Assembly: GCA_947252755.1 (NCBI GenBank)
Contig: CAMXWV010000002.1
Span: forward strand, 1-64,000
DNA length: 64,000 bases
DNA from: an uncultured Dermabacter sp.
GTDB taxonomy: Bacteria; Actinomycetota; Actinomycetes; Actinomycetales; Dermabacteraceae
Direction: 5' to 3'
Shown: one piece after another, positions 34,266-43,477 of the stretch
Layout of the letters: each line of letters opens with the position of its first letter
Numbering within the stretch: position 1 is the first letter of the stretch
Notes under the pieces: generated by a model
Seen by the model: only the letters and a program-made list of their open reading frames with translations
Told to the model about the DNA's origin: nothing
Database searches by the model: none
Made by a program: the position numbers and the translations under genes

Positions 34266-34832
34266 TTATGCCCTGTCAGCTCCGATCGAGTTGATCTCCG
34301 CTCGCTCATCCTCATCCAGCAGCTCAGTGAGGATGTCGGCGAGGGTGAGCAGGCGATGTCCGCCGATCACATCCACCAGCTGGTCGCGCACGCTCTGCAC
34401 ATGCACGGGTGCGGCGGTCTCTATGAGGGCAAGGCCCTGGGGCGTCAGCACTGCTTCGCGTCCGCGGCGGTCTTCACGGCAGCGTTCACGAGTGACCAGT
34501 CCGCGCTTTTCCAGGCGTGCCACGGTGTGAGTGAGCCGTGAGCGGGAATGCAGGACGTGTTCGGCGAGCTCGGACATGCGCGCTCGCTTGTTCTCACCTT
34601 CGCTGAGCCGCACCAGGATCTCGTATTCGGCAAGGGTGAGATTCACACCGGGCCGGGTTTCAAGCGCGCGGGAGAGCTGCTCGTGGATGCGCGAGGTGGT
34701 GTACCAGAAGGTGCGCCAGGCACGCTGCTCCTCCGGCGTCAGCCAGTGAACGGACTGCTCCTGGGAGGGGGCGGGAGGTGCGATCCCGTCAGGCTGCGGC
34801 GCGCTGGGCTGTGTCCGCGATGAAGGGGTCAT
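34266..34832 (-). CDS. MarR-family transcription regulator
   Basis: 188 residues. After a 30-residue Pro/Gln/Ser extension, the winged-helix core includes LTLAEYEILVRLSE, the recognition helix SRSRLTHTVARLEKRGLVTRE and the wing REDRRGREAVLTPQG. It is divergent from the yceI-like gene with a dyad operator between, so it probably represses that gene and itself, as MarR proteins do next to YceI. Confidence 0.9.
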   Translation of the reverse strand: MTPSSRTQPSAPQPDGIAPPAPSQEQSVHWLTPEEQRAWRTFWYTTSRIHEQLSRALETRPGVNLTLAEYEILVRLSEGENKRARMSELAEHVLHSRSRLTHTVARLEKRGLVTRERCREDRRGREAVLTPQGLALIETAAPVHVQSVRDQLVDVIGGHRLLTLADILTELLDEDERAEINSIGADRA

Positions 34833-34850
34833 CGGTGTGGGTCACACTCC

Positions 34851-34887
34851 TTGGGGTGTTGATGATGACTCCAATATAGTTTACTAT
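34851..34887 (+). promoter_or_regulatory. yceI promoter overlapped by MarR operator
   Basis: TTGGGG (34851-34856) and TATAGT (34875-34880) with an 18-base spacer form a promoter. The dyad ATAGT-TT-ACTAT (34876-34887) covers the -10 box. This AT-rich island is unlike its surroundings and fits a MarR repressor site. Confidence 0.65.
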
Positions 34888-34940
34888 TCAATCAACCGCG
34901 AGTGCTGTTCTTGCGGCCTCGAATCGAAAGGACCTCAATC

Positions 34941-35483
34941 ATGACCGCTCTTCCCGAAGGCCTGACCCCTGGCACCTGGACCCTCGACTCAACCCACTCT
35001 GCCGCATCATTCTCCGTGCGGCACGCAGGCATCTCCCGTGTGCGCGGGCAGTTCGATCAGATTGAAGGGTCGATGGCCGTGGGCGATTCGCTTGAGGACA
35101 CGCGGTTTGAGGCAACCCTCCAGGTGGACTCCATCAACACCGGCAATGCCGAGCGGGACGCCCACCTCAAAGCCGATGACTTCTTTGACACCGCGCAGTT
35201 TCCCACGATCACCTTCCGCACCACCGAGGTGTCCAAGAAGAAGCTCGTGGGCGAGCTGACCGTTCGCGGTGAGTCCAAGCAGGTTGAGCTGGACTGGGAG
35301 TTCGAGGGTGTTGTGACGGACCCGTTCGGCATCACCCGCGCTGGCGCCAGCGGCGAGACCACCATCTCCCGCAAGGAGTTCGGCCTGACCTGGAACGCGG
35401 CGCTGGAGGCAGGCGGCGTGCTGATCAGCGATTCCGTCACGGTTTCGATCGACGCCCAGTTCACCGCGCCGACCGAGGCCTGA
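34941..35483 (+). CDS. YceI-family lipid-binding-like protein
   Basis: 180 residues from ATG 34941; the 13 upstream codons lack support. The family forms a lipocalin-like barrel that binds isoprenoid-type molecules. WTLDSTHSAASFSVRHAGISRVRGQF and the DFFDTAQFPTITF segment are diagnostic. No signal peptide is seen, so it is probably cytoplasmic, unlike the periplasmic proteobacterial members. Divergent from marR. Confidence 0.93.
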   Translation: MTALPEGLTPGTWTLDSTHSAASFSVRHAGISRVRGQFDQIEGSMAVGDSLEDTRFEATLQVDSINTGNAERDAHLKADDFFDTAQFPTITFRTTEVSKKKLVGELTVRGESKQVELDWEFEGVVTDPFGITRAGASGETTISRKEFGLTWNAALEAGGVLISDSVTVSIDAQFTAPTEA

Positions 35484-35517
35484 GAACTCACCCGGAGCGC
35501 GTTGAGCTGATGCCCCG

Positions 35518-35551
35518 CTGTGCCGGCCACGGATCATCGTGGCCGGCACAG
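35518..35551 (+). terminator. Perfect 14-bp stem-loop after yceI
   Basis: CTGTGCCGGCCACG (35518-35531) pairs exactly with 35538-35551 around loop gatcat. A short T-rich stretch follows but no long U-run. Confidence 0.8.
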
Positions 35552-35557
35552 TACTGT
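35552..35557 (+). promoter_or_regulatory. Leaderless -10 box of glutaredoxin-like gene
   Basis: TACTGT is 7 bases before ATG 35565 and starts directly after the yceI terminator. Confidence 0.5.
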
Positions 35558-35564
35558 TAATGCC

Positions 35565-35912
35565 ATGCCTGCCTCGAACGCGGACTCCCCCGCCGATCGC
35601 GCCCGCACCCACCCGGTGTCCGAAGACGCCCGCATTATCGTGCTGGACCGGCCCGGCTGCCATCTCTGCGAGGAGGCATCCCAGATCGCGCACCGAGTAG
35701 CGAGCGAGCTCGGCGAAGCTGTGGAACACCGGTCGATTGAAGCGGACGACGCGCTCAAGCGCCGCTGGGCGATCGAGATCCCCGTGGTTCTGGTGGATGG
35801 CGAGGTGGTGGCTGTTCACCGCCTAGCAGAGAAGGATCTGCGCGCTGCGCTGAAGCGGAGGCGCCGCGGGCGCGCCGGCACGTCCCGGAAGCGGTTCTTC
35901 GGCGTGTTCTGA
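35565..35912 (+). CDS. Glutaredoxin-like (DUF836) protein
   Basis: 115 residues. The thioredoxin-like fold has a CxxC site in RPGCHLCEEAS and the cis-Pro region IPVVLVDGE. The C-terminus is strongly basic (LKRRRRGRAGTSRKRFFG). It would reduce disulfides in the cytoplasm, partner unknown. Confidence 0.85.
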   Translation: MPASNADSPADRARTHPVSEDARIIVLDRPGCHLCEEASQIAHRVASELGEAVEHRSIEADDALKRRWAIEIPVVLVDGEVVAVHRLAEKDLRAALKRRRRGRAGTSRKRFFGVF

Positions 35913-35967
35913 GCTAGTCAAAGGCGCTCTGACCTCGTCTAAGCGCCGGGGCTGGTCGAGAACAGCG

Positions 35968-36013
35968 AAGGACCCTCTGGCAGTGCGGCGGTGCCGCGGC
36001 CAGGAGGGCCCTT
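35968..36013. terminator. Imperfect hairpin between glutaredoxin-like gene and bS22
   Basis: aaggaccctctggc at 35968-35981 is almost complementary to gccaggagggccctt at 35999-36013. It sits between convergent genes and could end both transcripts. Confidence 0.6.
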
Positions 36014-36060
36014 GTGTGCTGTGTGCGCCTGCACTCTGTAGCTGGTGCGGGCGCAGCAGG

Positions 36061-36159
36061 TCACTTCTTGTTGCGACGCTGGTGGCGGGTCTTGCGAAGC
36101 AGCTTGCGGTGCTTCTTCTTTGACATGCGCTTGCGGCGCTTCTTGATCACAGAACCCAT
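36061..36159 (-). CDS. Small ribosomal protein bS22 (AURKAIP1/COX24-type)
   Basis: A 32-residue, strongly basic protein: it starts MGSVIKKRRKRMSKKKHRK and ends RHQRRNKK. This is the conserved actinobacterial ribosomal protein with an AURKAIP1/COX24 domain, a structural part of the 30S subunit in mycobacteria. GAGG precedes the ATG and a TAGGAT -10 box lies about 60 bases upstream. Confidence 0.93.
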   Translation of the reverse strand: MGSVIKKRRKRMSKKKHRKLLRKTRHQRRNKK

Positions 36160-36292
36160 AGTGTCCTCATTTCACGGTCAGGCTGGTCGGTTCTCTCGAA
36201 CACAGACGATCACTTATCCTACATGCGCGCCCTGAGCGGCGAAACCGCAGGCAAGCACGGTGAGACGGGTCACGCAGCCGGTTGGGGCCGCC

Positions 36293-37987
36293 TCATCGGC
36301 GCAGTGGCGCCGCAATCGTGCTGAGGTGATCGGCGATCGTATGAGCACGATCGATCTCCTCAGCCGCAGGCACCGTGATCCGCCCGTCCACGGCGCGTCC
36401 GATCGATTCGCGCAGACGCGCCTCAGCCGAGGACCGGATCCGGGCAGCGATGATCCGGTTGAGCAGCCCGGTCAGCACCGCAAGCACAATGCCGAGCCCC
36501 ACGCCGAGCACGATCATCGCCGTTGGCACCGGCAATGGAACCCACAGACCGCCGATCATCGGCATGTCCGGCTGCGGAACCCCGAAGAAGCCGAGCGCTG
36601 CCAGAGCGAGCAGCCAGCCCAGGCCGAGCAGGGCCACCAGCAGGCTCAGCCACTGGATCACGTTCAGCGGCAGCCACCACCATGCCTTCCCCACTCCCGG
36701 CAGCTGTGTGCGGGTGAGCTCGTAGTCAAGATCATCGGGCAGCTTCTCCTCCTGCCCATGCACCACGGAGCGCAGCCGACGCGGCCACGGAGCCAGGGAG
36801 GGTCCCGCGGCCTGATCCGCGAAGGCGTCCACGCCGCGGGAGATGTGTGCGGCGGCGCCGGGCGCGTCGATCGTCATGGAGGACCGTGCAATGAACTCCT
36901 CCTCGGTGTCTGCGCGGCGGTGGGTTTGGCGGCCGCGGCCCAGACGCATCCGCTCAAGCGGGTCCGCTTTCAGCTGGGTGAGCCAGCGGGTGAGAGGCCA
37001 GCCCGTATTCGCCGTGGAGCGCTTGCGGTACGAATCCCCCACGGCTTTTGCGATGACATGGGTCTGGGCAGCCTGCGAGCACGCGTCCACCAGGCTCTCG
37101 CGAGCCTCGGGCGGCACAGTCTCCGGCAGGCCGGTGATCGCGTACGCGCCGGATTTCTTCGCAGCTCGCTTCGATGCGGCCGCTTCCGCGCCCACCTTCG
37201 GAGCGAAATCCGCGGCAGCGGTCCGCAGGTCCGCATCCACGCGGGCGATCATGGCATCTTTGCGGCGGGCAGCGCTGCGGAACTCGTCCATCAGCGCGTG
37301 TACGCCTTCACCGGTGGTAGCTGATGTGGCGATGACCTCCACACCCAGCAGGCCATCCTCCGCAAGCAGGTTGGCGAAAGAGGTGAGCACGGCGTCCGCA
37401 TCGGCGTCATCGAGGCGATCGATCTGGTTGACCACCGCAACGGTGACCGCATTGTGCGCGGTGAACTGCTGGACGAAGTCGGTGTGCAGCACGCGGTCCG
37501 CATACTTCTGCGGATCGCTCACCCACACCACCACGTCCACCAGCTCCGAGAGGCGCTCGGCGGTGAGTCGGTGCTCCCGCTCCACCGAGTCGAAGTCGGG
37601 CATGTCGATGAGCACCAGTCCGGGCTCAGCGTCGTCGGGGCTCACGATGTGCCGCTCAGTCACATCCAACCAGTCGAGCAGCTCATGCGCGCCCGATTCC
37701 ACTCCTTCGCCAGGGCCGGTGACGATCGCGGCGACCGGCTGCCCGGTGGTGGGGCGGCGCACCGCTACCGGGGATAGCTCCTGCCCGGTGAGTGCGTTCA
37801 GCAGCGACGACTTTCCGGAGCCGGTGGCGCCGAACAGCCCCACCACAACGTGATGCTCGGACCGGCTGACCCGCCCCCGGGCCCGCTCCGCGAGCGCGTC
37901 CAGGGCGGTGATGCTGTCTGCGTCAACGATCGGTGCGGATTCGGCGGCGAGCTCGCCGAGCGCCTCAACCTTGCTGAGCAGGCTCAT
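36293..37987 (-). CDS. YfjP/dynamin-like membrane GTPase (second of pair)
   Basis: 564 residues. The N-terminal GTPase domain has G1 GATGSGKSS (about 53-61), G3 DMPDFDSV and G4 NQID. A helical stretch follows, then two hydrophobic segments near 440-470 and 480-510 that could insert into the membrane. Start overlaps the stop of the larger GTPase (ATGA), so the two are made together and may form a hetero-oligomer, as bacterial dynamin-like pairs do. Role in membrane remodelling or stress tolerance is inferred only. Confidence 0.8.
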   Translation of the reverse strand: MSLLSKVEALGELAAESAPIVDADSITALDALAERARGRVSRSEHHVVVGLFGATGSGKSSLLNALTGQELSPVAVRRPTTGQPVAAIVTGPGEGVESGAHELLDWLDVTERHIVSPDDAEPGLVLIDMPDFDSVEREHRLTAERLSELVDVVVWVSDPQKYADRVLHTDFVQQFTAHNAVTVAVVNQIDRLDDADADAVLTSFANLLAEDGLLGVEVIATSATTGEGVHALMDEFRSAARRKDAMIARVDADLRTAAADFAPKVGAEAAASKRAAKKSGAYAITGLPETVPPEARESLVDACSQAAQTHVIAKAVGDSYRKRSTANTGWPLTRWLTQLKADPLERMRLGRGRQTHRRADTEEEFIARSSMTIDAPGAAAHISRGVDAFADQAAGPSLAPWPRRLRSVVHGQEEKLPDDLDYELTRTQLPGVGKAWWWLPLNVIQWLSLLVALLGLGWLLALAALGFFGVPQPDMPMIGGLWVPLPVPTAMIVLGVGLGIVLAVLTGLLNRIIAARIRSSAEARLRESIGRAVDGRITVPAAEEIDRAHTIADHLSTIAAPLRR

Positions 37988-39987
37988 GCGTGCTCCTCTC
38001 GCTCGTCGGGGTCAACAGTGTCAGGCTCCGGTTCGGGATCCGGTTCAGCCTCAGATTCAGGCTCTGACTCGGGTTCAGACTCAGGCTCGGGGGTGGGCGA
38101 AGGCCCTGACTCCTGGGCGGGCAGGGGTTCCGACTCAGATTCAAGACCGAGCTCAGGCACGGGTTCCGGCTCCGGCGCGGGTTCTGGTTCCGGCGTGGGT
38201 TCCGGCTCAGACAGGGCATCCTGCGTATCGGGGAGCCGCACAGTGCGGCCGGCGGCCACATCCGCAGCCAGTGCGGACAGCTCCTGCGCGTCAGCGGACA
38301 GCTCTTCAGCGCTCACGGTGACCGGGTGCTCGGCCAGGAGCGAGTCAAAATCCGCGGCCTCAGACTCCACCAGGCCACCGAGCCGTTCATGAAGCATGTC
38401 GCGCGCTGTTCGGGCCATGCGGCGCACCGCTTCATCGCCGAAGATCGATTCCAGCAGCTTCTGACCCACCAGCGCGGTTGCCGCTCCGGCTCCCACCTCA
38501 AGCCCGGTGGGGATGAACGCGGTGGAGGCGAACACCACCACCATCAGCGCAATGCCGAGTCCATTCACACCCAGGGACATGATCCGCGCCTTAGTACGGC
38601 GATCCTGCCCCTCACTGGAGACCAGCTCGAGAACATCTTTCTGCCAGGACCGCACCTGGTCTTCCACCCGCCAGCGGAATTCCGGCTGCGTGGTCACCAG
38701 CTGCGCCTCAAGGCCCGGTGCGGACGCCAGCAGCGCTGATCCGGATTCGCGTGTGGTCCACGCTCGGACGGTGCGGGCGCGCGCATTGGCGCACTCATCC
38801 ACCACCACGGATACGAGCCCGGTCTCAATCGCCGCTTCTGCCGCTACCACGGGCTGGGTTCGGCCGGTGATGGCGCTGCTGATCCGGTCACGGGTGCGGG
38901 ACACCCAGCCCTGCACGCCCTTGAAGAACTCACCGGTGCCCACCACGTCCTGCCAGCGCGCCAGCACTTCGCCGCGCAGCAGCGCACCGTCGCGGGTCAC
39001 ATCCTCAATCGCTTCCAGCGCCGTATCGAATTCGGAGCGTGCCAGGCCTGCAAGCCGCTCATGCTCATGCTCTTGCTCCCCCACGTGCTCGGCGAGGGAG
39101 CGGAAGGACCGCGCAGTGGATTCCAGGGCGCCGGCCAGGGTGCGCCGGGCAATCTGCGAGCGGCGCGCGGAGTCTTCGGCCAGTGCCAGCACCCAGTCGC
39201 GCAGCGCCGCCACTTCCGCCCCCTCCAGCAGGCCGGCCTCGCTCAGCGGCACTTCATGGATCTGGAAGGACGCCGCGGCCTCCACTCCGCGCTCTTTCAG
39301 CATGCTGCGCAGGTGTTCGCCGAGTTCCTTCGCCACTCCCGCCTGGTCGGGGATGCGGTTCATGACCACCGCCACGGTGATGTCCCGGCGGGCGGCTTCG
39401 CTCAGCACATCCCAGGGCACCGCGTCGGCATAGCGGTGAGCAGTGGTGACGAATACCCACAGGTCTGCGGCGCGCAGCAGCTGCCCGGCGAGCTCACGGT
39501 TCGCTTCGCTCACCGAGTCGATATCCGGTGCATCCAGAACCGCAATGCCGGCGGGCACAGCGTCATCACCGAGCAGGTGCAGGGCAGCGGTCGCCTCTGT
39601 GCCGGGCACCGAGTCGCGATCAGCGCTGTGCACGCGCGGCAGTCCCGGCAGAATGCGCGGCCCCTCGAACCAGGCGGCATCCGCTGGGTTGTGCAGCAGC
39701 ACCGGTTGGCGTGTGGTGGGCCGGATCGCACCCGCCCGCGTCACCACCCGTCCTACCAGGGAGTTCACGATCGTGGACTTGCCGGCACCGGTGGAGCCGC
39801 CCACCACGGCGAGCAGCGGAGCGTCCTGGGATTGCAGACGCGGCTCAATGTGATCAGCCAGCTGATCGGCAACTTGCCGGGCGGTGCGCTCGGCTTCGGC
39901 GCGGCCGTGCACGTCAAACGGAATCTCCAGCTGCGCAAGGTGGGTGCGAGCGGAGTCGAGAACGCGTCGAGGGGGTGCTTGGCTCAT
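37984..39987 (-). CDS. Dynamin-family GTPase (first of pair)
   Basis: 667 residues. G1 is GGSTGAGKST (about 63-72), G3 LDAPDIDSV, G4 is MNRIPD, with an SxPR-like TRQP switch. A long helical region with coiled-coil character follows, then a hydrophobic hairpin (LGIALMVVVFASTAFIPTGL) near 490-515. The last 75 residues are an acidic tail of Glu-Pro and Ser-Glu repeats, encoded by repeated gactcgg-type DNA at about 38030-38215. Probably leaderless: TAAGCT lies 6 bases before the ATG. Confidence 0.82.
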   Translation of the reverse strand: MSQAPPRRVLDSARTHLAQLEIPFDVHGRAEAERTARQVADQLADHIEPRLQSQDAPLLAVVGGSTGAGKSTIVNSLVGRVVTRAGAIRPTTRQPVLLHNPADAAWFEGPRILPGLPRVHSADRDSVPGTEATAALHLLGDDAVPAGIAVLDAPDIDSVSEANRELAGQLLRAADLWVFVTTAHRYADAVPWDVLSEAARRDITVAVVMNRIPDQAGVAKELGEHLRSMLKERGVEAAASFQIHEVPLSEAGLLEGAEVAALRDWVLALAEDSARRSQIARRTLAGALESTARSFRSLAEHVGEQEHEHERLAGLARSEFDTALEAIEDVTRDGALLRGEVLARWQDVVGTGEFFKGVQGWVSRTRDRISSAITGRTQPVVAAEAAIETGLVSVVVDECANARARTVRAWTTRESGSALLASAPGLEAQLVTTQPEFRWRVEDQVRSWQKDVLELVSSEGQDRRTKARIMSLGVNGLGIALMVVVFASTAFIPTGLEVGAGAATALVGQKLLESIFGDEAVRRMARTARDMLHERLGGLVESEAADFDSLLAEHPVTVSAEELSADAQELSALAADVAAGRTVRLPDTQDALSEPEPTPEPEPAPEPEPVPELGLESESEPLPAQESGPSPTPEPESEPESEPESEAEPDPEPEPDTVDPDEREEHA

Positions 39988-39993
39988 GCCCTC

Positions 39994-39999
39994 AGCTTA
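39994..39999 (-). promoter_or_regulatory. Leaderless -10 box of the dynamin-like pair
   Basis: TAAGCT on the minus strand, 6 bases from ATG 39987. The GAGGG in between is too close to the start codon to be a normal ribosome site. Confidence 0.5.
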
Positions 40000-40026
40000 C
40001 CGGGCAGTTCTGCCCGAAAACGCCGG

Positions 40027-41244
40027 TCAATCCAGGAGCGGATCCAGGCCCCATTCGGGAAAATGCGCGCGCCGCACCGCCAGCGCGAGCCGGTCCACCG
40101 GGTGCTCCGGGTTGAAGCCCGCCTCCCACGGGGTGAACTCCGCCGCTTCCCCATCGCCCATCGTGGTGAAGTCCCGAGGCGGCGTGACTCCCGCCTGCTC
40201 CGCCCGCATGCGCAGCTGTTCCAGAACACCAGGTTCGATCACGGCCGACGCATCCACATCCAGGCCGCGGACCACCCCGATCAGATGAGTCCAGGAACGC
40301 GGCACCACATCGGCTACCGAGTATCCCCCGCCGCCGAGCGCCAGCCAGCGACCACCGGCGGCTTCCTGTGCAGCATCCCGGCACATCAGCATCGCAGCGC
40401 GCTGCGCCTCAATCGTGAGGTCCAGGTCCGCCAGCGGGTCGATCCGGTGTGTGTCCGCTCCGTGCTGCGTGACAAGCAGGGTGGGGCGGATGGTGCGGAT
40501 CAGCGGCATCACCACCGCGTCCAGCAGGCGCAGCCAATCAGCTGGCCGGGTGCCGCCCGGAACGGGGATGTTGATCGCGTGGCCGGCCGCGTTCGGCCCG
40601 CCCGCATCCTGGATGAACCCGGTCCCGGGGTACAGGGACTGACCGCTCTGGTGGATTGAGATGGTGGTGACGCGCGGATCATCCCAGAACGCCTGCTCCA
40701 CCCCATCTCCGTGGTGCACATCCAGATCCAGGTACACGATGCGCTGCTCGCCCGCATCCAGCGCGGTCTGGAGCGCAGCCACAATGTCATTGAGCACGCA
40801 GAATCCGCCGGCAAACGCGTGCTTGGCATGGTGCATTCCGCCGGCGAAGTGCACCGCGCGCCGAGTGCGACCATCCAGGATCACGCGGATCGCATTCAGG
40901 CTTCCGCCCACCAGGCGGGCGGACGCGTCGGCCATGCCCTCGAACACGGGCACCTCCGGGGTGGCGAGTCCCCAGCGGTTAAGGCTGGACTCAGCGGGAC
41001 GATCAGCCGCGGGCAGGGAGGCGGCGTTGAGGGCATCCAGGAACGCCGGGTCGTGAACCTGCTCAAGCTCGCAGCGCGAGGCGATCGGCGCATCCAGGAT
41101 CAGGGCTCCATCCAGCAGGCCGAAGGAGTCGGCAAGCAGCGCCGTGAGCTCAAGGCGGATCGGATGCATGGGGTGCGAAGCACCGAAGTCATACCCGGTG
41201 AGCGCCTCATCCCACACAATCGCAGCGGTCGTGGCGGACGTCAT
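40027..41244 (-). CDS. acuC: AcuC-like histone-deacetylase-family amidohydrolase
   Basis: 405 residues. A zinc-dependent deacetylase that in Bacillus removes acetyl groups from acetyl-CoA synthetase. Active-site features: HFAGGMHHAKHAFAGGFCVLND, the zinc ligands in YLDLDVHHGDGVEQAF, the ISIHQSGQSLYPGTG loop, QHGADTHRIDPLADL and LGGGGY. The family assignment is firm; the target here is unknown. TACCCT lies 6 bases before the ATG. Confidence 0.93.
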   Translation of the reverse strand: MTSATTAAIVWDEALTGYDFGASHPMHPIRLELTALLADSFGLLDGALILDAPIASRCELEQVHDPAFLDALNAASLPAADRPAESSLNRWGLATPEVPVFEGMADASARLVGGSLNAIRVILDGRTRRAVHFAGGMHHAKHAFAGGFCVLNDIVAALQTALDAGEQRIVYLDLDVHHGDGVEQAFWDDPRVTTISIHQSGQSLYPGTGFIQDAGGPNAAGHAINIPVPGGTRPADWLRLLDAVVMPLIRTIRPTLLVTQHGADTHRIDPLADLDLTIEAQRAAMLMCRDAAQEAAGGRWLALGGGGYSVADVVPRSWTHLIGVVRGLDVDASAVIEPGVLEQLRMRAEQAGVTPPRDFTTMGDGEAAEFTPWEAGFNPEHPVDRLALAVRRAHFPEWGLDPLLD

Positions 41245-41250
41245 GCGATG

Positions 41251-41256
41251 AGGGTA
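41251..41256 (-). promoter_or_regulatory. Leaderless -10 box of acuC
   Basis: TACCCT on the minus strand, 6 bases before ATG 41244. Confidence 0.5.
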
Positions 41257-41358
41257 GCGAACGTGCTAATAGAATCACGGCGGAATACCCCATACCGGGC
41301 AGACCCAGCACACCGGTAGGCACAGCACACCGGGCGGCCACAGGCGGAAGGAGGGGCG

Positions 41359-42750
41359 ATGCGCGCACGGCGCCATAAGAAGGGCGAGCCCCTCCGCTTC
41401 ATCCGCCGCGTGGTCCACAATGCCGCGCAGACCCGCACCTCCCCCGCACGCCTGGCGCTCGTAGTGTTCCTCGGCATGAACGTGCTGTTCACCGCGATCC
41501 TCAGCCTGCCCATCGCCAATGCCGACGGGCGGGTCCCGCCACTGGTGGACGCGGCATTCACCGCCGTCTCCGCCGTGTGCGTGACGGGGCTGTCCACCGT
41601 GGACATCGCCACCACGTACACCGTGTTCGGCAAGGTCATGCTCATGCTCGCAATGAAGATCGGCGGGCTCGGCGTGCTGACCATCGCCTCGCTGCTGGGG
41701 CTCTCCGTGATGCGGCACATGGGCCTTGCACAGCGGATCGTCACCGCTCGTGAGACCCGCTCCGAACAGCTCAGCGAGGTGGGCAGCGTACTCAAAACGC
41801 TGGTCATCACCTCCACCCTCATCGAGTTCCTCATCTTCGCCACCCTGGCGCCCTACTTCCTGTCCCGCGGAGACCATCCCGGCAGCGCACTGTTCAACGC
41901 GGCGTTCTACGGCATCTCCGCTTTCAACAACGTGGGATTCGTTCCCGAAGCCGAAGGGGTTGCGCAGTACACCACCGACCCGTTCGTGGCCATTCCGCTG
42001 GCGCTCGGCGTGTTCATCGGCTCCCTCGGCTTCCCGGTGATCCTGGTGCTCATGCGGCGCTGGCGCACCCCGGAGAAGTGGTCACTGCACGCGAAGCTGA
42101 CGCTCTCCACCACATTCATCCTGCTGCTCGCGGCCATGGTGGGGATCGGCGCGCTGGAGTGGAACAATCCCGACACGCTCGGCGGCGTGCAGGGGCCGGG
42201 CCGCTTTCTGGCAATCGCCTACGCGGGCGTGATGCCACGTTCGGGAGGCCTGGGCATGCTGGACACCTCCCTGATGCACTCGGAGACCTGGCTGCTGCAG
42301 GACATCCTCATGTTCATCGGCGGCGGCTCCGGGTCCACGGCGGGCGGCATCAAAGTCACCACGTTCGCAATCCTGGTGCTGTCCATCGTGGCGGAGATCC
42401 GCGGCGACCGGGACGTGGAAGTATTCAACCGGCGCCTGCCCGAAGAGTCCATCCGCCAGGCGATCGGCGTGCTCGCCATCTCCGTCATCGTGGTGTTCAC
42501 CGCGGTGCTCACGCTGCTGCGCATCACCGATTTCGATCTGGGACAGATCCTGCTCGAAGTGTGCTCAGGCTACGGCACAGTAGGGCTGTCCACCGGCATC
42601 ACCGCTGACCTGCCCACCGCCGGCAAAGCCGTGATCATCACGTGCATGCTGCTCGGCAGGCTCGGCCCGGTGACCGTGGGCGCTGCCCTTGCCATGCGCA
42701 CCCGCCAGCGCGTGGTCCGCATGCCGGCTGAGCGTCCGATCATCGGCTGA
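41359..42750 (+). CDS. TrkH/KtrB-type potassium uptake channel subunit
   Basis: 463 residues. Four repeated M1-P-M2 units; the selectivity-loop segments include TAVSAVCVTGLS, FYGISAFNNVGF, GVMPRSGGLG and SGYGTVGLSTG. It moves K+ (possibly Na+ coupled) with the cytoplasmic TrkA-type regulator encoded next. AAGGAGG lies upstream of the ATG. Confidence 0.95.
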   Translation: MRARRHKKGEPLRFIRRVVHNAAQTRTSPARLALVVFLGMNVLFTAILSLPIANADGRVPPLVDAAFTAVSAVCVTGLSTVDIATTYTVFGKVMLMLAMKIGGLGVLTIASLLGLSVMRHMGLAQRIVTARETRSEQLSEVGSVLKTLVITSTLIEFLIFATLAPYFLSRGDHPGSALFNAAFYGISAFNNVGFVPEAEGVAQYTTDPFVAIPLALGVFIGSLGFPVILVLMRRWRTPEKWSLHAKLTLSTTFILLLAAMVGIGALEWNNPDTLGGVQGPGRFLAIAYAGVMPRSGGLGMLDTSLMHSETWLLQDILMFIGGGSGSTAGGIKVTTFAILVLSIVAEIRGDRDVEVFNRRLPEESIRQAIGVLAISVIVVFTAVLTLLRITDFDLGQILLEVCSGYGTVGLSTGITADLPTAGKAVIITCMLLGRLGPVTVGAALAMRTRQRVVRMPAERPIIG

Positions 42751-42802
42751 GGCATGATGGTGGATGAGAGCGCGTCGGCCATCGGCGCCACCAAGGAGAA
42801 GC

Positions 42803-43471
42803 ATGCTCACTGATAAGCACCGCGGGGACGGCGTCCTCATCATCGGCCTTGGCCGCTTCGGCATATCCCTTGCGCTCACCCTGGAAAAGCTCGGCACAAA
42901 CGTGCTCGCCATGGACTCCAACGCGGACCTTGTGCAGGAATACTCCGGCAAGCTCACCCACGTGGTCCAGGGAGACGCTGCGAATATCGACGCACTCCAC
43001 CAGATCGGCGCAGCCGAGTTCGACGTGGCCGTGGTGGGCGTGGGCACCAGCGTGGAGGCATCGGTGCTGATCACCGCGAACCTGGTGGACCTGGGTGGCC
43101 CGATCATCTGGGCGAAGGCCGTGTCTTCCAGCCACGGGAAGATCTTGGAGCGGATCGGCGCGCATCACGTGGTGTTCCCGGAGAAGGACGCCGGTCAGCG
43201 GGTGGCGCACCTGGTGAACGGCCGGCTGCTGGACTACATCGAGTTCGATGACGACTGGGCGATCGTGAAGATGCGCCCGCCGCGCGAGATCCAGGGCTTC
43301 ACCCTGGCCGAGTCCGATGTGCGCAAAAAGTACGGCGTGACCGTGGTGGGTGTGAAGTCCCCCGGCCGGGACTTCTCCTACGCCACTCCCGAGACCAAGG
43401 TGGCTGTGCATGACACGCTGATCGTGTCCGGGCACACAGAGCTGATCGAACAGTTCGCGAACCAGTCGTAA
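42803..43471 (+). CDS. TrkA/KtrA-type RCK regulatory subunit
   Basis: 222 residues. The RCK_N domain has the nucleotide-binding GLGRFGISLALTLEKLG and the acidic MDSN end of strand beta 2; an RCK_C domain covers the last 75 residues. It gates the TrkH channel in response to nucleotides. ATG 42803 has AAGGAG upstream, so the longer frame is rejected. It is 52 bases past trkH. Confidence 0.95.
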   Translation: MLTDKHRGDGVLIIGLGRFGISLALTLEKLGTNVLAMDSNADLVQEYSGKLTHVVQGDAANIDALHQIGAAEFDVAVVGVGTSVEASVLITANLVDLGGPIIWAKAVSSSHGKILERIGAHHVVFPEKDAGQRVAHLVNGRLLDYIEFDDDWAIVKMRPPREIQGFTLAESDVRKKYGVTVVGVKSPGRDFSYATPETKVAVHDTLIVSGHTELIEQFANQS

Positions 43472-43477
43472 TCCCGA

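Noticed and set aside
38020..38220. Non-coding satellite DNA
   Set aside because: The repeats are inside the dynamin-like gene and encode its Glu-Pro/Ser-Glu tail in frame.
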